NCBI GenBank assembly: GCA_017536845.1
Contig: JAFWCP010000268.1
Location: forward strand, 1-11,557
Direction: 5' to 3'
DNA length: 11,557 nt
From: Solobacterium sp.
GTDB taxonomy: Bacteria > Bacillota_I > Bacilli_A > Erysipelotrichales > Erysipelotrichaceae
In this document: piece by piece, positions 1 to 6,756 of the stretch
Numbering within the stretch: position 1 is the first letter of the stretch
Layout of the letters: the number at the start of each line of letters is the position of its first letter
Made by a program: the position numbers and the translations under genes
Notes under the pieces: generated by a model
Told to the model about the DNA's origin: nothing
What the model saw: only the letters and a program-made list of their open reading frames with translations
The model's database searches: none

Positions 1-54
1 AGGACTGATCGTGATGGCTGATAATATACCGCCTCAATACCAGGGAGGAGAGTC

Positions 55-642
55 ATGCTGATAGATATTTCGCAGGAAGTGTTTTCCTGCAATGTGTTTC
101 CCGGCGATGAGAAACCGGAACGAAGGACGATGAAAGACATGGCAAAGGGAGATCTTTACAACCTGACCTGCCTTTCCATGTGTGCCCATAACGGCACCCA
201 CGTTGACGCTCCGTATCATTTCATCAGAAACGGCAGGACCATTGACCGGATGGGCCTGGAACCGTTTGTCGGTGACTGCTATGTCGCAAGGCATGACGGT
301 GATGTCAGGGCAGAGGATGCCGAGATGATCCTGAGAAAGGCAGAAGAAGCCGGGGCAGGAAAAAGAATCCTGGTTGCCGGCAAGGCAACGGTGACGGAAG
401 CGGCAGCACAGGTATTTGCGGATGCCGGCATATTGCTGCTGGGAAATGAAAGCCAGACCGTCGGCCCGGAAAAGGTGCCGATGAAGGTGCACCTGATCCT
501 TCTTGGCAACGAATGCGTATTGCTGGAAGGGGTTGTGCTTGACGGCGTGGAAGAAGGAAAGTATTTCCTGAATGCGGCCCCGCTGAACCTTGGCGGCAGC
601 GATGGCGCCCCATGCCGTGCTTACCTGATGGATGACCGGTGA
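55..642 (+). CDS. Cyclase family protein (kynurenine formamidase-like metal-dependent hydrolase)
   Basis: This 195-residue protein carries the metal-binding signature of the cyclase/kynurenine formamidase family (PF04199): HNGTHVDAPYHF at residues 45-56, in which His45, His49, Asp51 and His55 are the expected metal ligands. The C-terminus (GGSDGAPCRAYL, about 185-196 region) matches the usual end of the family, and the length is close to the normal 200-220 residues. Members hydrolyse cyclic or linear amides such as N-formylkynurenine in the cytoplasm; the substrate here cannot be told, since no tryptophan catabolism genes are nearby. A GGGAGGAG ribosome binding site (43-50) supports the ATG at 55. 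The 54 bases before it are probably the tail of an upstream gene: one frame stops at 19-21, and another is open to a TGA at 59-61 overlapping this start, so the upstream gene's end is unresolved. Confidence 0.88.
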   Translation: MLIDISQEVFSCNVFPGDEKPERRTMKDMAKGDLYNLTCLSMCAHNGTHVDAPYHFIRNGRTIDRMGLEPFVGDCYVARHDGDVRAEDAEMILRKAEEAGAGKRILVAGKATVTEAAAQVFADAGILLLGNESQTVGPEKVPMKVHLILLGNECVLLEGVVLDGVEEGKYFLNAAPLNLGGSDGAPCRAYLMDDR

Positions 643-685
643 TCACTGCCGTTGCCAGATACAATCAGAAACATAAGAAACAAAG

Positions 686-701
686 GCCTGCCGAAGCAGG
701 C
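686..701 (+). promoter_or_regulatory. Small hairpin abutting the ribosome binding site of the 714 gene
   Basis: A perfect 6-bp stem GCCTGC/GCAGGC closed by a CGAA tetraloop sits directly against the Shine-Dalgarno AGGGAGG (702-708) of the next gene. It has no T-tract, so it is not an intrinsic terminator. It could stabilise the transcript or modulate ribosome access; the role is inferred. Confidence 0.35.
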
Positions 702-713
702 AGGGAGGAACGT

Positions 714-1139
714 ATGGAATTCAAAGAAGGAATGGGATGGAAATGCTGCCATGATCCGGAAACCGGGCTGTATACGGCCAAAATCGGCGGCGGCCCCAAT
801 ATGGATCTGTATGAAATTACCAAGGAGATCTATGACCATGTGGATGATCCGGATGTTGAATGGCCGACCAGCCTGATCAGTAAGGGACGTCACTTATACA
901 TGGCAGTCGACGACCGCTGCGGCCCGCCGTATACGGTGATTTTCGATTCGGATTATGAAAAGCTCTGTCCCTGGATCAAGCCTCACCAATCCGGAAGGGT
1001 ATGGAGCGAAGAAATGACCGATGCTGCTGTGGAAGTGCTGGCATCGGAAGAAAACAACCGTGAACAGCGAAGAAGAAAGCGTGCGCTGAGGAAGCAGGAA
1101 AGTGAATCATCTGCTTCAAAAGAGGGAACATCGGAATGA
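714..1139 (+). CDS. Uncharacterised 141-residue protein with charged C-terminal tail
   Basis: I do not recognise a named family. The N-terminal 95 residues look like a compact globular domain (GMGWKCC near residue 6, then GLYTAKIGGGPNMDLYEI, then VDDRCGPPYTVIFDSDY), and the last ~40 residues are highly charged with a RRRKRALRK basic run and an acidic, Ser-rich end. There is no signal peptide or membrane segment, so it is probably cytoplasmic. The start at 714 is chosen because AGGGAGG lies at 702-708; an ATG at 639 is in frame but overlaps the previous stop and would add 25 residues of unlikely sequence. Its TGA stop overlaps the ATG of the serine hydrolase gene (ATGA at 1136-1139), indicating translational coupling and cotranscription. 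Confidence 0.75.
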   Translation: MEFKEGMGWKCCHDPETGLYTAKIGGGPNMDLYEITKEIYDHVDDPDVEWPTSLISKGRHLYMAVDDRCGPPYTVIFDSDYEKLCPWIKPHQSGRVWSEEMTDAAVEVLASEENNREQRRRKRALRKQESESSASKEGTSE

Positions 1140-2116
1140 ATGCCGAAGAGATGGAAGCGTATGTCCGGAACAATGAACCGAACATCTGCCAGATCAGCAT
1201 CCGTAAGGATGACGTGGAAATCTATTCTCAGGAATGGAACGATTATCTCAAAACGGACTGTACGCATATCATGTCCGCAACCAAAAGCATTGTCAGCCTG
1301 CTTGTCGGTATTGCCGTTGATCAGGGAATGATTCACAGCATTGATGACAAAGTGCTTTCGTATTTCCCGGATTACACCGTAAAGCGCGGGGAAAAGACAA
1401 TCCAGGATGTCACAATCAGACATCTGCTGACCATGCGGGCTCCGTATAAGTGAAAAGGCGATCCCTGGTCAAAGGTCTGTGCCAGCGAAAACTGGACCTT
1501 CTCTTCGCTGGATTTTCTCGGCGGGAAAAAGGGAATTACCGACGTATTTGATTACCGGACGGTGTGTCTGCACATCCTTTCCGGCATCCTGTACCGGACA
1601 TTAGGGCTGAAGACCGTGGACTATGCCAACCGGTATCTTTTTGCGCCGCTGGGCATTCCTGAACATCATAACTACACCGCCATGGATGCACAGGAACACA
1701 GGCAGTTTACGATTTCCAAAACACCGAAGGGAAATATCTGGTTTGCCGATCCGGAAGGGCTTGGAACACCCGGATACGGCTTATGCATGAGTGCTTTTGA
1801 TATGGCAAAGATCGGCCAGCTCTGCCTGAAGCGGGGCATGTGGGAAGGAACCCGCATCCTTTCGGAAGGATGGATCAGGGAGATGATCCGCCCAAGACCG
1901 GTGGAAAACAAATCGTTCCGCGGCATGCAGTATGGATATTTATGGTGGATCATCCATCCGGAAAAGAACATCTATGCTGCCATCGGCAACAGCGGAAATG
2001 TCATCTATGTCAATCCGGAAGAAAACATCACGGCAGCCGTTTCGTCTTACTATAAGCCGACGGTCTTTGACCGGGTTGATTTCATTGAAGAAATTCTGCT
2101 TCCGATCTTCCGGTAA
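1136..2116 (+). pseudogene. Serine hydrolase, class C beta-lactamase family, interrupted by one in-frame TGA
   Basis: The frame reads as a 326-codon protein of the beta-lactamase/penicillin-binding-protein-like family (PF00144, COG1680) with a single TGA at codon 106 (1451-1453). Before it are the catalytic S-A-T-K (Ser47, Lys50; the SxxK motif) and the family segment TIRHLLTMRAPYK. After it the frame continues with no further lesion: KGDPWSKVC, LDFLGG, Tyr140 in the position of the second catalytic motif, LFAPLGIPEH, GYGLCMSAFDMAKIGQLCL, GYLWWII and GNSGNVIYVNPEEN. Members are usually peptidases, esterases or beta-lactamase-like hydrolases. No Shine-Dalgarno precedes the in-frame GTG at 1562, so independent translation of the second half is unlikely. 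The gene is either a recent nonsense pseudogene, a sequencing error, or recoded (for example selenocysteine; see the hairpin at 1463-1487). If the TGA is read through, the protein is full length. It is coupled by ATGA to the gene before it. Confidence 0.85.
1463..1487 (+). promoter_or_regulatory. SECIS-like hairpin downstream of in-frame TGA (candidate)
   Basis: Starting 11 nt after the TGA, CTGG (1465-1468) pairs with CCAG (1482-1485). A single unpaired T (1469) follows, then C1470-G1481 and A1471-T1480 pair and A1472/G1479 mismatch, leaving the apical loop AGGTCT (1473-1478). The bulged U and the loop AGGUCU match what I know of the E. coli fdhF SECIS, where the bulge is at position 17 counted from the U of UGA; here it is at 19. 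The same bases also encode the conserved DPWSKVCAS, so the resemblance may be chance. No selenocysteine machinery is in the window. Confidence 0.3.
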
Positions 2117-2144
2117 TTCAGATCACATCATTGCATCTCCAGGC

Positions 2145-2164
2145 CGGCCTGTATCTGCAGGCCG
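2145..2164 (+). promoter_or_regulatory. Intergenic hairpin before the GNAT-NUDIX gene
   Basis: A perfect 7-bp stem CGGCCTG/CAGGCCG with a 6-nt loop lies between the hydrolase stop and the next ribosome binding site. It is followed by TTCAGACA rather than a T-run, so it is at best a weak terminator or an RNA-processing/stability element. Confidence 0.35.
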
Positions 2165-2196
2165 TTCAGACAACAGTGAAAAGGAGGAAAAACATC

Positions 2197-3276
2197 ATGA
2201 TCAACAAAGCGGGAACGCAGACAATCACAACTGAGAGGCTGATCCTGAGAAGGTTCAGGGTTGAAGACGCGGAAGCAATGTATGAAAACTGGGCCAGCGA
2301 CCCGGAAGTGGTCAGATACCTGACCTGGCCGGTGCACGAAAGTCCAGAGGCAACCCGGAAGCTGTTAACGGAATGGACGGCCCGCTATTCTGAGGGGTGT
2401 TACTTCAGTTGGGGCATTGAAGATAAAAAGACCGGCTGTCTGATCGGAAACATTTCCGCTGTAAGGCTGGACGAGGAGATTGAAGCTGCCGAGATCGGCT
2501 ACTGCCTGTCGAGAGCCTGCTGGGGCAAAGGAATCATGACCGAAGCCCTCAAAGCCGTGATGGATTATCTGTTTGATGTCGTCGGATTGAACCGTGTTTC
2601 CGCCCGCCATGACGTCCGGAACCCTGCCTCCGGGCGGGTGATGGAAAAGGCCGGCATGCAGAAGGAGGGGATCCTTCGCGCGGCCGGCAAGCGCAGAAGC
2701 AACGGAGAATTCTGTGACCTGGTTTATTATGCTTCGATCCGCGCCGACAGGGATCCGGATGCAGAACTGAACATCAGTCTGCAGGATCATGAATGGCCGT
2801 TTGACTATACGGACAATGACCGCCGGGTCGTGCGGGCTGTCGTCTTTGATGCTGACGGGTACTTCTATTTTGTCCATGCCGAGCGGAATGACGAGTTCGG
2901 GCATGCCGTCCTGATCGAAACCTCCGGCGGCGGGGTGGAAAAAGAAGAAGACCTGCATACGGCCATTCAGCGTGAACTGAAGGAAGAACTGGGGGCAAAA
3001 ACAGAAGTGATCGGCAGAATCGGCGTTGTCAGTGATTATTACAACGTGATCCATCGTCACAACATCAACAGCTATTTCCTCTGCCGGGCTGTCTCATTCG
3101 GGGAAAGAGAACTGACGATGGATGAAGCTGAACAGTACCATCTTTCCGTTCTGAAACTGACATATGAAGAAGCGCTTGCCGAATATGAAAAGCGCCGGGA
3201 AACAAGGCTGGGCAGGCTGATTGCCAACCGCGAACTGCCGGTGCTTCGCAAAGCAAAGGAAATGCTGGAACGCTGA
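2197..3276 (+). CDS. GNAT N-acetyltransferase fused to NUDIX hydrolase
   Basis: This 359-residue protein has two domains. Residues ~10-183 form a RimJ/RimL-type GNAT acetyltransferase: TERLILRRF at 12-20, and the acetyl-CoA loop R-A-C-W-G-K-G-I-M-T-E-A at 106-117, then the RNPASGRVMEKAGM segment at 141-154. Residues ~205-359 form a NUDIX hydrolase with a complete Nudix box, Gly245-x5-Glu251-x7-REL-KE-ELGA (259-267), which binds the Mg2+ for pyrophosphate cleavage. The GNAT half should transfer an acetyl group to an amine, such as a protein N-terminus or small molecule; the NUDIX half should cleave a nucleoside diphosphate-X compound. The true substrates are unknown. The start at 2197 follows AAGGAGG (2181-2187); an upstream in-frame ATG at 2131 lacks a binding site. 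All key residues look intact. The next gene follows after 20 nt, so the two are probably cotranscribed. Confidence 0.88.
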   Translation: MINKAGTQTITTERLILRRFRVEDAEAMYENWASDPEVVRYLTWPVHESPEATRKLLTEWTARYSEGCYFSWGIEDKKTGCLIGNISAVRLDEEIEAAEIGYCLSRACWGKGIMTEALKAVMDYLFDVVGLNRVSARHDVRNPASGRVMEKAGMQKEGILRAAGKRRSNGEFCDLVYYASIRADRDPDAELNISLQDHEWPFDYTDNDRRVVRAVVFDADGYFYFVHAERNDEFGHAVLIETSGGGVEKEEDLHTAIQRELKEELGAKTEVIGRIGVVSDYYNVIHRHNINSYFLCRAVSFGERELTMDEAEQYHLSVLKLTYEEALAEYEKRRETRLGRLIANRELPVLRKAKEMLER

Positions 3277-3296
3277 CTCTGAAGGAAAAAAGAATC

Positions 3297-4634
3297 ATGA
3301 ACAGAAAGCAGACCCGGACCGTCACGAAAAGATTCCTGCTTTGGCTGCTTGTCATTGTGACATCACTGGGTCTTTGTGCCTGTACCGCAGATAGGGAAAA
3401 GGCAGAAGATTCCCCGGCAGCCGGCCTTACGACTGATACAGTCACTGACAGAACGCATGAAGACATCACGTGGGATCTGATCCGTATGGTCAGCCATGAT
3501 GCAGATCTTAGGGCACTGCTGGAGAAGTCGATCGCACAGGCGCATGAAATGAATCCCGATCCCGATACCAATCCGGTCAAAGATCTTGATTCCTATTACA
3601 CCTTTATCGACCGCATATGCAGGTCCCTGCCATGGCAGATCAGCCCATCTGAAAACTACAGTTCCCTGTATGACCGGATTGACCAGGGGATGGGCTGCCT
3701 GTATTTTGTCTGTGACCAGCCGCTCAAGGAACTGGAAGAGAAAGACTATTACCACAATTCCCTGATGTACCATGAACCGTTCCGCAGCTGGTTCATCGAG
3801 TTCCTCTCGGTTTCCGGTCAGTTCTTAAGCAGCGAAGCTTCCTGGAACGATACGTTTTACCAGAATGCATTGGCCAATCCGGATTTTCATCTGGCCGATG
3901 ATCTCTATGAAGGCCATGAAAACTGGAAGTCGTTCAATGACTTCTTCGCCCGAAAACTCAAGGATGCATCTCGACGGCCGATTGCCGCTCCTGATGATGC
4001 ATGTGTTGTGACATCACCGGCCGATGCCGTTCCTCAGGGCGTATGGATGATCGATGACCAAAGCAAGGTCATCACAGACGGCAATACGGAACAGGCCGCG
4101 CTTGCCATCAAGAGCGGAACCCTGACCGATGTTTCCGTCCTGCTTGGATGCAGCAAATATGCGGACGCCTTTGCTAAAGGGAGTCTGACCCATGCCTTCC
4201 TGGATATCAACGATTACCACCGCTACCATTTCCCGGTCAGCGGTACGGTGAAAGAAGCCTTCGTCATCCCGCAGGACGATGCTCCCGGCGGCGTGATCAC
4301 CTGGGATCAGGAAACAGGAAGATACAAAGAATACTTCTCGGAAACCTTCGGCTGGCAGTCGATTGAGACGAGAGGGGTTGTCGTCATGGAAACTCCCGGC
4401 GGCGGCCTTGTCGCCGTCATCCCGGTCGGGATGTGCCAGGTTTCTTCCGTCAACTTTGAAGCTTCCGTTGTTCCCGGTGCCACGGTAAGCAAGGGGGATC
4501 CTCTGGGCTACTTCCTGTTCGGCGGCAGTGACATTGTCATGCTTTTCTCCAGTGACCTTCATTTCACAATGACAGCCAGGGCCGATGAACATCTCGAAAT
4601 GGGCCAGGCATACGGGACGATTGAACCAGAATGA
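3297..4634 (+). CDS. Phosphatidylserine decarboxylase-like lipoprotein
   Basis: Residues 1-29 form a lipoprotein signal: basic N-terminus, hydrophobic stretch, and lipobox Leu26-Cys-Ala-Cys29. The rest matches the pyruvoyl-dependent phosphatidylserine decarboxylase family (PF02666) with an N-terminal extension like the PSD-associated domain. Visible family landmarks are FNDFFARKL (213-221), RPIAAPDD (227-234), SPADA with the expected catalytic Asp243, DYHRYHFPVSG with His308/His311, and GYFLFGGSD with Ser411, the residue at which self-cleavage would give the pyruvoyl group. GGSD replaces the more usual GGST/LGST, but the Ser is kept. Canonical enzymes make phosphatidylethanolamine on the cytoplasmic membrane face; a lipid anchor predicts the outer face, so the substrate may be an exported lipid or something else. 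The start at 3297 has an AAGGAAA site at 3282-3288. It lies 20 nt after the GNAT-NUDIX gene. Confidence 0.85.
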   Translation: MNRKQTRTVTKRFLLWLLVIVTSLGLCACTADREKAEDSPAAGLTTDTVTDRTHEDITWDLIRMVSHDADLRALLEKSIAQAHEMNPDPDTNPVKDLDSYYTFIDRICRSLPWQISPSENYSSLYDRIDQGMGCLYFVCDQPLKELEEKDYYHNSLMYHEPFRSWFIEFLSVSGQFLSSEASWNDTFYQNALANPDFHLADDLYEGHENWKSFNDFFARKLKDASRRPIAAPDDACVVTSPADAVPQGVWMIDDQSKVITDGNTEQAALAIKSGTLTDVSVLLGCSKYADAFAKGSLTHAFLDINDYHRYHFPVSGTVKEAFVIPQDDAPGGVITWDQETGRYKEYFSETFGWQSIETRGVVVMETPGGGLVAVIPVGMCQVSSVNFEASVVPGATVSKGDPLGYFLFGGSDIVMLFSSDLHFTMTARADEHLEMGQAYGTIEPE

Positions 4635-4742
4635 TAAACGGAAAGAATGAAATACATGTCTTCTGAAAGCCACAGCCGTGATTCTTATGGGAAACATGCC
4701 ATGCTGCTGTCACGTTTGTCCGGCTATCATACTGCTGATGCG

Positions 4743-4817
4743 GTTGTATCCACGCAAAGCTGGTATCCGGTGTATCCGTTCTGCCGGCAGGCTTCATATG
4801 CCGCATGTGGATACGAC
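4743..4817 (+). promoter_or_regulatory. Structured leader / inverted repeat upstream of the GyrI-like gene
   Basis: GTTGTATCCAC (4743-4753) pairs with GTGGATACGAC (4807-4817) to give an 11-bp stem with one G-U pair; the right arm ends 5 nt before the AAGGAG site (4824-4829). The 53-nt loop holds a perfect palindrome CTGCCGGCAG (4781-4790) and two more GTATCC copies (4763-4768, 4772-4777) that could compete with the left arm for the GGATAC at 4809-4814. This could be a regulatory RNA leader or an operator. The rest of the 203-bp gap (4635-4837) shows no recognisable gene or strong promoter. Confidence 0.35.
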
Positions 4818-4837
4818 AACGGAAAGGAGTGAATGGA

Positions 4838-5494
4838 ATGGCATTCGATTTCAGGAAGGAATACAAAGAGTTTTATATGCCCAAGGCAAAACCGGCGATT
4901 GTCACGGTTCCAAGGATGAACTACATTGCTGTTGAGGGCAGCGGGGATCCGAATGCAGAAGACGGGGAGTATCAGAAAGCACTCTCGCTGCTGTATGCTG
5001 TTGCCTATACGATCAAGATGAGCAAAAAAGGAAATCATCAGATTGTAGGGTATTTCGATTATGTGGTGCCGCCGCTGGAAGGGTTCTGGTGGCAGGAAGG
5101 AATTCATGGCGTGGACTATGCCCATAAAGAAAACTTCCGCTGGATCTCGGTAATCCGGCTTCCGGATTTTGTAACGGAAGAAGATCTTCACTGGGCCGTC
5201 CGGGAAGCGACGGAAAAGAAGAAGCAGGACTTTTCAAAGGTGAAATTCCTGACCGTTGAAGAAGGACTCTGCGTGCAGTGCATGCACATCGGCCCGTATG
5301 ATGAGGAACCGGCAACCGTTGCCCTGATGGATCAGTATCTGGAAGAAAACGGCTATGAGAATGATCTGTCTGATCAAAGGCGCCATCACGAGATCTATCT
5401 TTCCGATGCCAGACGTACGGCACCGGGAAAACTGAAGACCGTGATCAGGCATCCCATCAGGGAAAAGAACACTCAGCATCCCTCTGGCCGCTGA
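4838..5494 (+). CDS. GyrI-like small-molecule-binding domain protein (COG4832 type)
   Basis: The 218-residue protein matches the GyrI-like family throughout. Landmarks are FDFRKEYKEFYMPKAKP near the start, IAVEGSGDPN around residue 35, YTIKMSKKGNHQIVGYFDYVVPPLEGFWW around 60-85, then WISVIRLPDFVTEEDL, EGLCVQCMHIGPYDEEP and HHEIYLSDARR...KLKTVIRHPI near the end. The fold (two SHS2 modules) binds small hydrophobic ligands; from memory, some stand-alone members hydrolyse reactive cyclopropanoid natural products and so protect the cell, but no substrate can be assigned here. There is no DNA-binding domain, signal or membrane segment. The ATG at 4838 is preferred because AAGGAG (4824-4829) is about 8 nt upstream. 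It sits alone behind a structured leader, suggesting separate control. Confidence 0.9.
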   Translation: MAFDFRKEYKEFYMPKAKPAIVTVPRMNYIAVEGSGDPNAEDGEYQKALSLLYAVAYTIKMSKKGNHQIVGYFDYVVPPLEGFWWQEGIHGVDYAHKENFRWISVIRLPDFVTEEDLHWAVREATEKKKQDFSKVKFLTVEEGLCVQCMHIGPYDEEPATVALMDQYLEENGYENDLSDQRRHHEIYLSDARRTAPGKLKTVIRHPIREKNTQHPSGR

Positions 5495-5506
5495 TGGATG
5501 ATGTGA

Positions 5507-5644
5507 AAGGCAGATTATTCTCTTGAACTGACTGATGCCAAATGGTAGCCTTATTTCGAAGGCGGCAGATATGAACTGTCTGAACTCAGATGAAAACTGC
5601 CGTTTCCGTACATGAATTCTCATACGGAGCGTTTCAAAACAGAA
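5507..5644 (+). pseudogene. Possible short coding remnant in the gap before the EamA gene
   Basis: The 163-bp gap 5495-5657 contains a frame that reads like real protein but is broken by TAG (5546-5548) and TGA (5591-5593): KADYSLELTDAKW, then PYFEGGRYELSELR, then KLPFPYMNSHTERFKTEGDG. It has no start codon with a ribosome binding site. I do not recognise the family. It may be the last trace of a deleted gene or chance. Confidence 0.22.
5606..5627 (+). promoter_or_regulatory. Hairpin upstream of the EamA ribosome binding site
   Basis: CCGTA (5606-5610) and TGA (5613-5615) pair with TCA and TACGG (5620-5627) around a 4-nt loop, with a 2-nt bulge on the left arm. A longer-range pair CGGCAG (5563-5568)/CTGCCG (5597-5602), followed by TTT, could be a weak terminator for the GyrI-like gene. 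Neither is strong evidence. Confidence 0.28.
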
Positions 5645-5657
5645 GGAGATGGATCAG

Positions 5658-6695
5658 ATGGGAAAGACAAAAGCAATCCTTTACGCGTTTCTGGCAGCCG
5701 TGTTCTATGCAGTGAATGTACCGATTTCAAAAGTACTGCTGAACAATGTCGGCCCGACGACCATGGCAGCATTGCTGTACCTTGGCGCCGGCATCGGCAT
5801 CGGCCTTCTGGCGCTGATCAACCGGAAGGACAGGGAACAGTCAGAACCTCTGGCCAAAAAAGATCTGCCGTTTGTCATCGGCATGATCGTCCTGGATATA
5901 GCCGCACCGATCTTCCTGATGCTTGGCATCAATGCCGGTTCACCGGCCAATGCCTCCCTGCTGGGCAATTTTGAAATCGTGGCAACCACGATCATTGCCC
6001 TGTTCATCTTCAGGGAAGCGGTGTCCCGAAGGCTGTGGGCGGCGATCGGGCTGATTACCTTATCCAGCATCCTGCTGTCCTTTGAAGGGGCGGACAGCTT
6101 CCGTTTTTCCTATGGCTCGCTGCTTGTCCTGCTGGCAACAATATGCTGGGGGTTTGAAAACAACTGCACAAGGAATATCTCCTCCAAAAGCACCTACGAA
6201 ATTGTTGTGTTCAAAGGCATCTTTTCCGGGGCAGGAGCACTTGGCATCGCTTTGATCAAACATGAAGCCATGCCGGGCATCGGTTACATCGCATCGGCAC
6301 TGCTGCTGGGATTTGTGGCGTACGGCCTCAGCATTTTCCTGTATGTCAGGGCCCAGAATGTTCTGGGGGTGGCCAAGACCAGCGCCTATTATGCGGCTGC
6401 GCCGTTTGTCGGTGCCTTCCTGTCCTTTGTCTTCCTGAAGGAAAAACTGTCATGGATGTATCTGGCTGCATTGGCTGTCATGATTGCCGGCTCGGCCATA
6501 GTCGTGGCGGATACACTGGTCCGTCATCACGAACATGCCCACCAGCACACTTTCACCCATACCCACGATGGTACTACCCATACCCACACGGTCACGCATA
6601 CGCATGACCATGCCCATTACGTGACCGACGGGAAACACGGCCATCACCATTCCCGTTCCGAACTGGAACACCTGGCAGCACCGATGCATGGATAA
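5658..6695 (+). CDS. DMT-superfamily (EamA) transporter with histidine-rich C-terminal tail
   Basis: This 345-residue inner-membrane protein has two EamA repeats (PF00892) and about ten predicted membrane helices between residues 5 and 285, including FLAAVFYAVNVPISK in the first helix, CWGFENNCTRN at the start of the second repeat, and AAPFVGAFLSFVFLKEKL near the end. The family exports metabolites such as amino acids, nucleosides or drugs. The last ~55 residues (290-345) are a soluble tail with about 19 histidines in HxH, HTHTH and GHHH patterns, an obvious potential Zn/Ni/Co/Cu-binding segment. This suggests metal sensing, metal-dependent gating or a metal-chelate substrate, all inferred. 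The ATG at 5658 is chosen because AAGGAG (5642-5647) is about 10 nt upstream; the in-frame ATG at 5649 is too close to it. A strong terminator follows. Confidence 0.88.
   Translation: MGKTKAILYAFLAAVFYAVNVPISKVLLNNVGPTTMAALLYLGAGIGIGLLALINRKDREQSEPLAKKDLPFVIGMIVLDIAAPIFLMLGINAGSPANASLLGNFEIVATTIIALFIFREAVSRRLWAAIGLITLSSILLSFEGADSFRFSYGSLLVLLATICWGFENNCTRNISSKSTYEIVVFKGIFSGAGALGIALIKHEAMPGIGYIASALLLGFVAYGLSIFLYVRAQNVLGVAKTSAYYAAAPFVGAFLSFVFLKEKLSWMYLAALAVMIAGSAIVVADTLVRHHEHAHQHTFTHTHDGTTHTHTVTHTHDHAHYVTDGKHGHHHSRSELEHLAAPMHG
6555..6605 (+). repeat. Short repeats encoding the His-rich tail
   Basis: ACCCATACCCAC occurs at 6555-6566 and again at 6576-6587, with a diverged copy ACGCATACGCAT at 6594-6605. 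They encode repeated THTH units of the transporter tail, so the tail probably grew by slippage or short duplication. Confidence 0.6.
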
Positions 6696-6726
6696 CCGAC
6701 GGGTACGGGCAAAATCAGAACTTTAC

Positions 6727-6756
6727 GGCGGACAGCATTGTCCGCCTTGTTGATTT
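6727..6756 (+). terminator. Rho-independent terminator after the EamA gene
   Basis: A perfect 8-bp stem GGCGGACA/TGTCCGCC (6727-6734, 6739-6746) with loop GCAT is followed by TTGTTGATTT. An outer 7-bp pairing, ATCAGAA with TTCTGAT (6755-6761), can extend the structure. It closes the left transcription block. Confidence 0.75.

Noticed and set aside
1451..1453. TGA read as Trp by a variant genetic code
   Set aside because: Many genes here end cleanly in TGA, including ATGA-coupled stops, and TGG is used normally for Trp.
1562..2116. A separate gene starting at the GTG at 1562
   Set aside because: It is in the same frame as the upstream half, has no ribosome binding site, and begins in the middle of a conserved hydrolase domain; it is the 3' half of the interrupted gene.
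2365..3060. Long open frame on the minus strand opposite the GNAT-NUDIX gene
   Set aside because: It is a shadow of the strongly supported + strand gene; no domain is recognisable and no ribosome binding site is seen.
4647..4832. Small 61-codon open frame in the gap before the GyrI-like gene
   Set aside because: No convincing ribosome binding site, no recognisable domain, and it overlaps the inverted-repeat leader.
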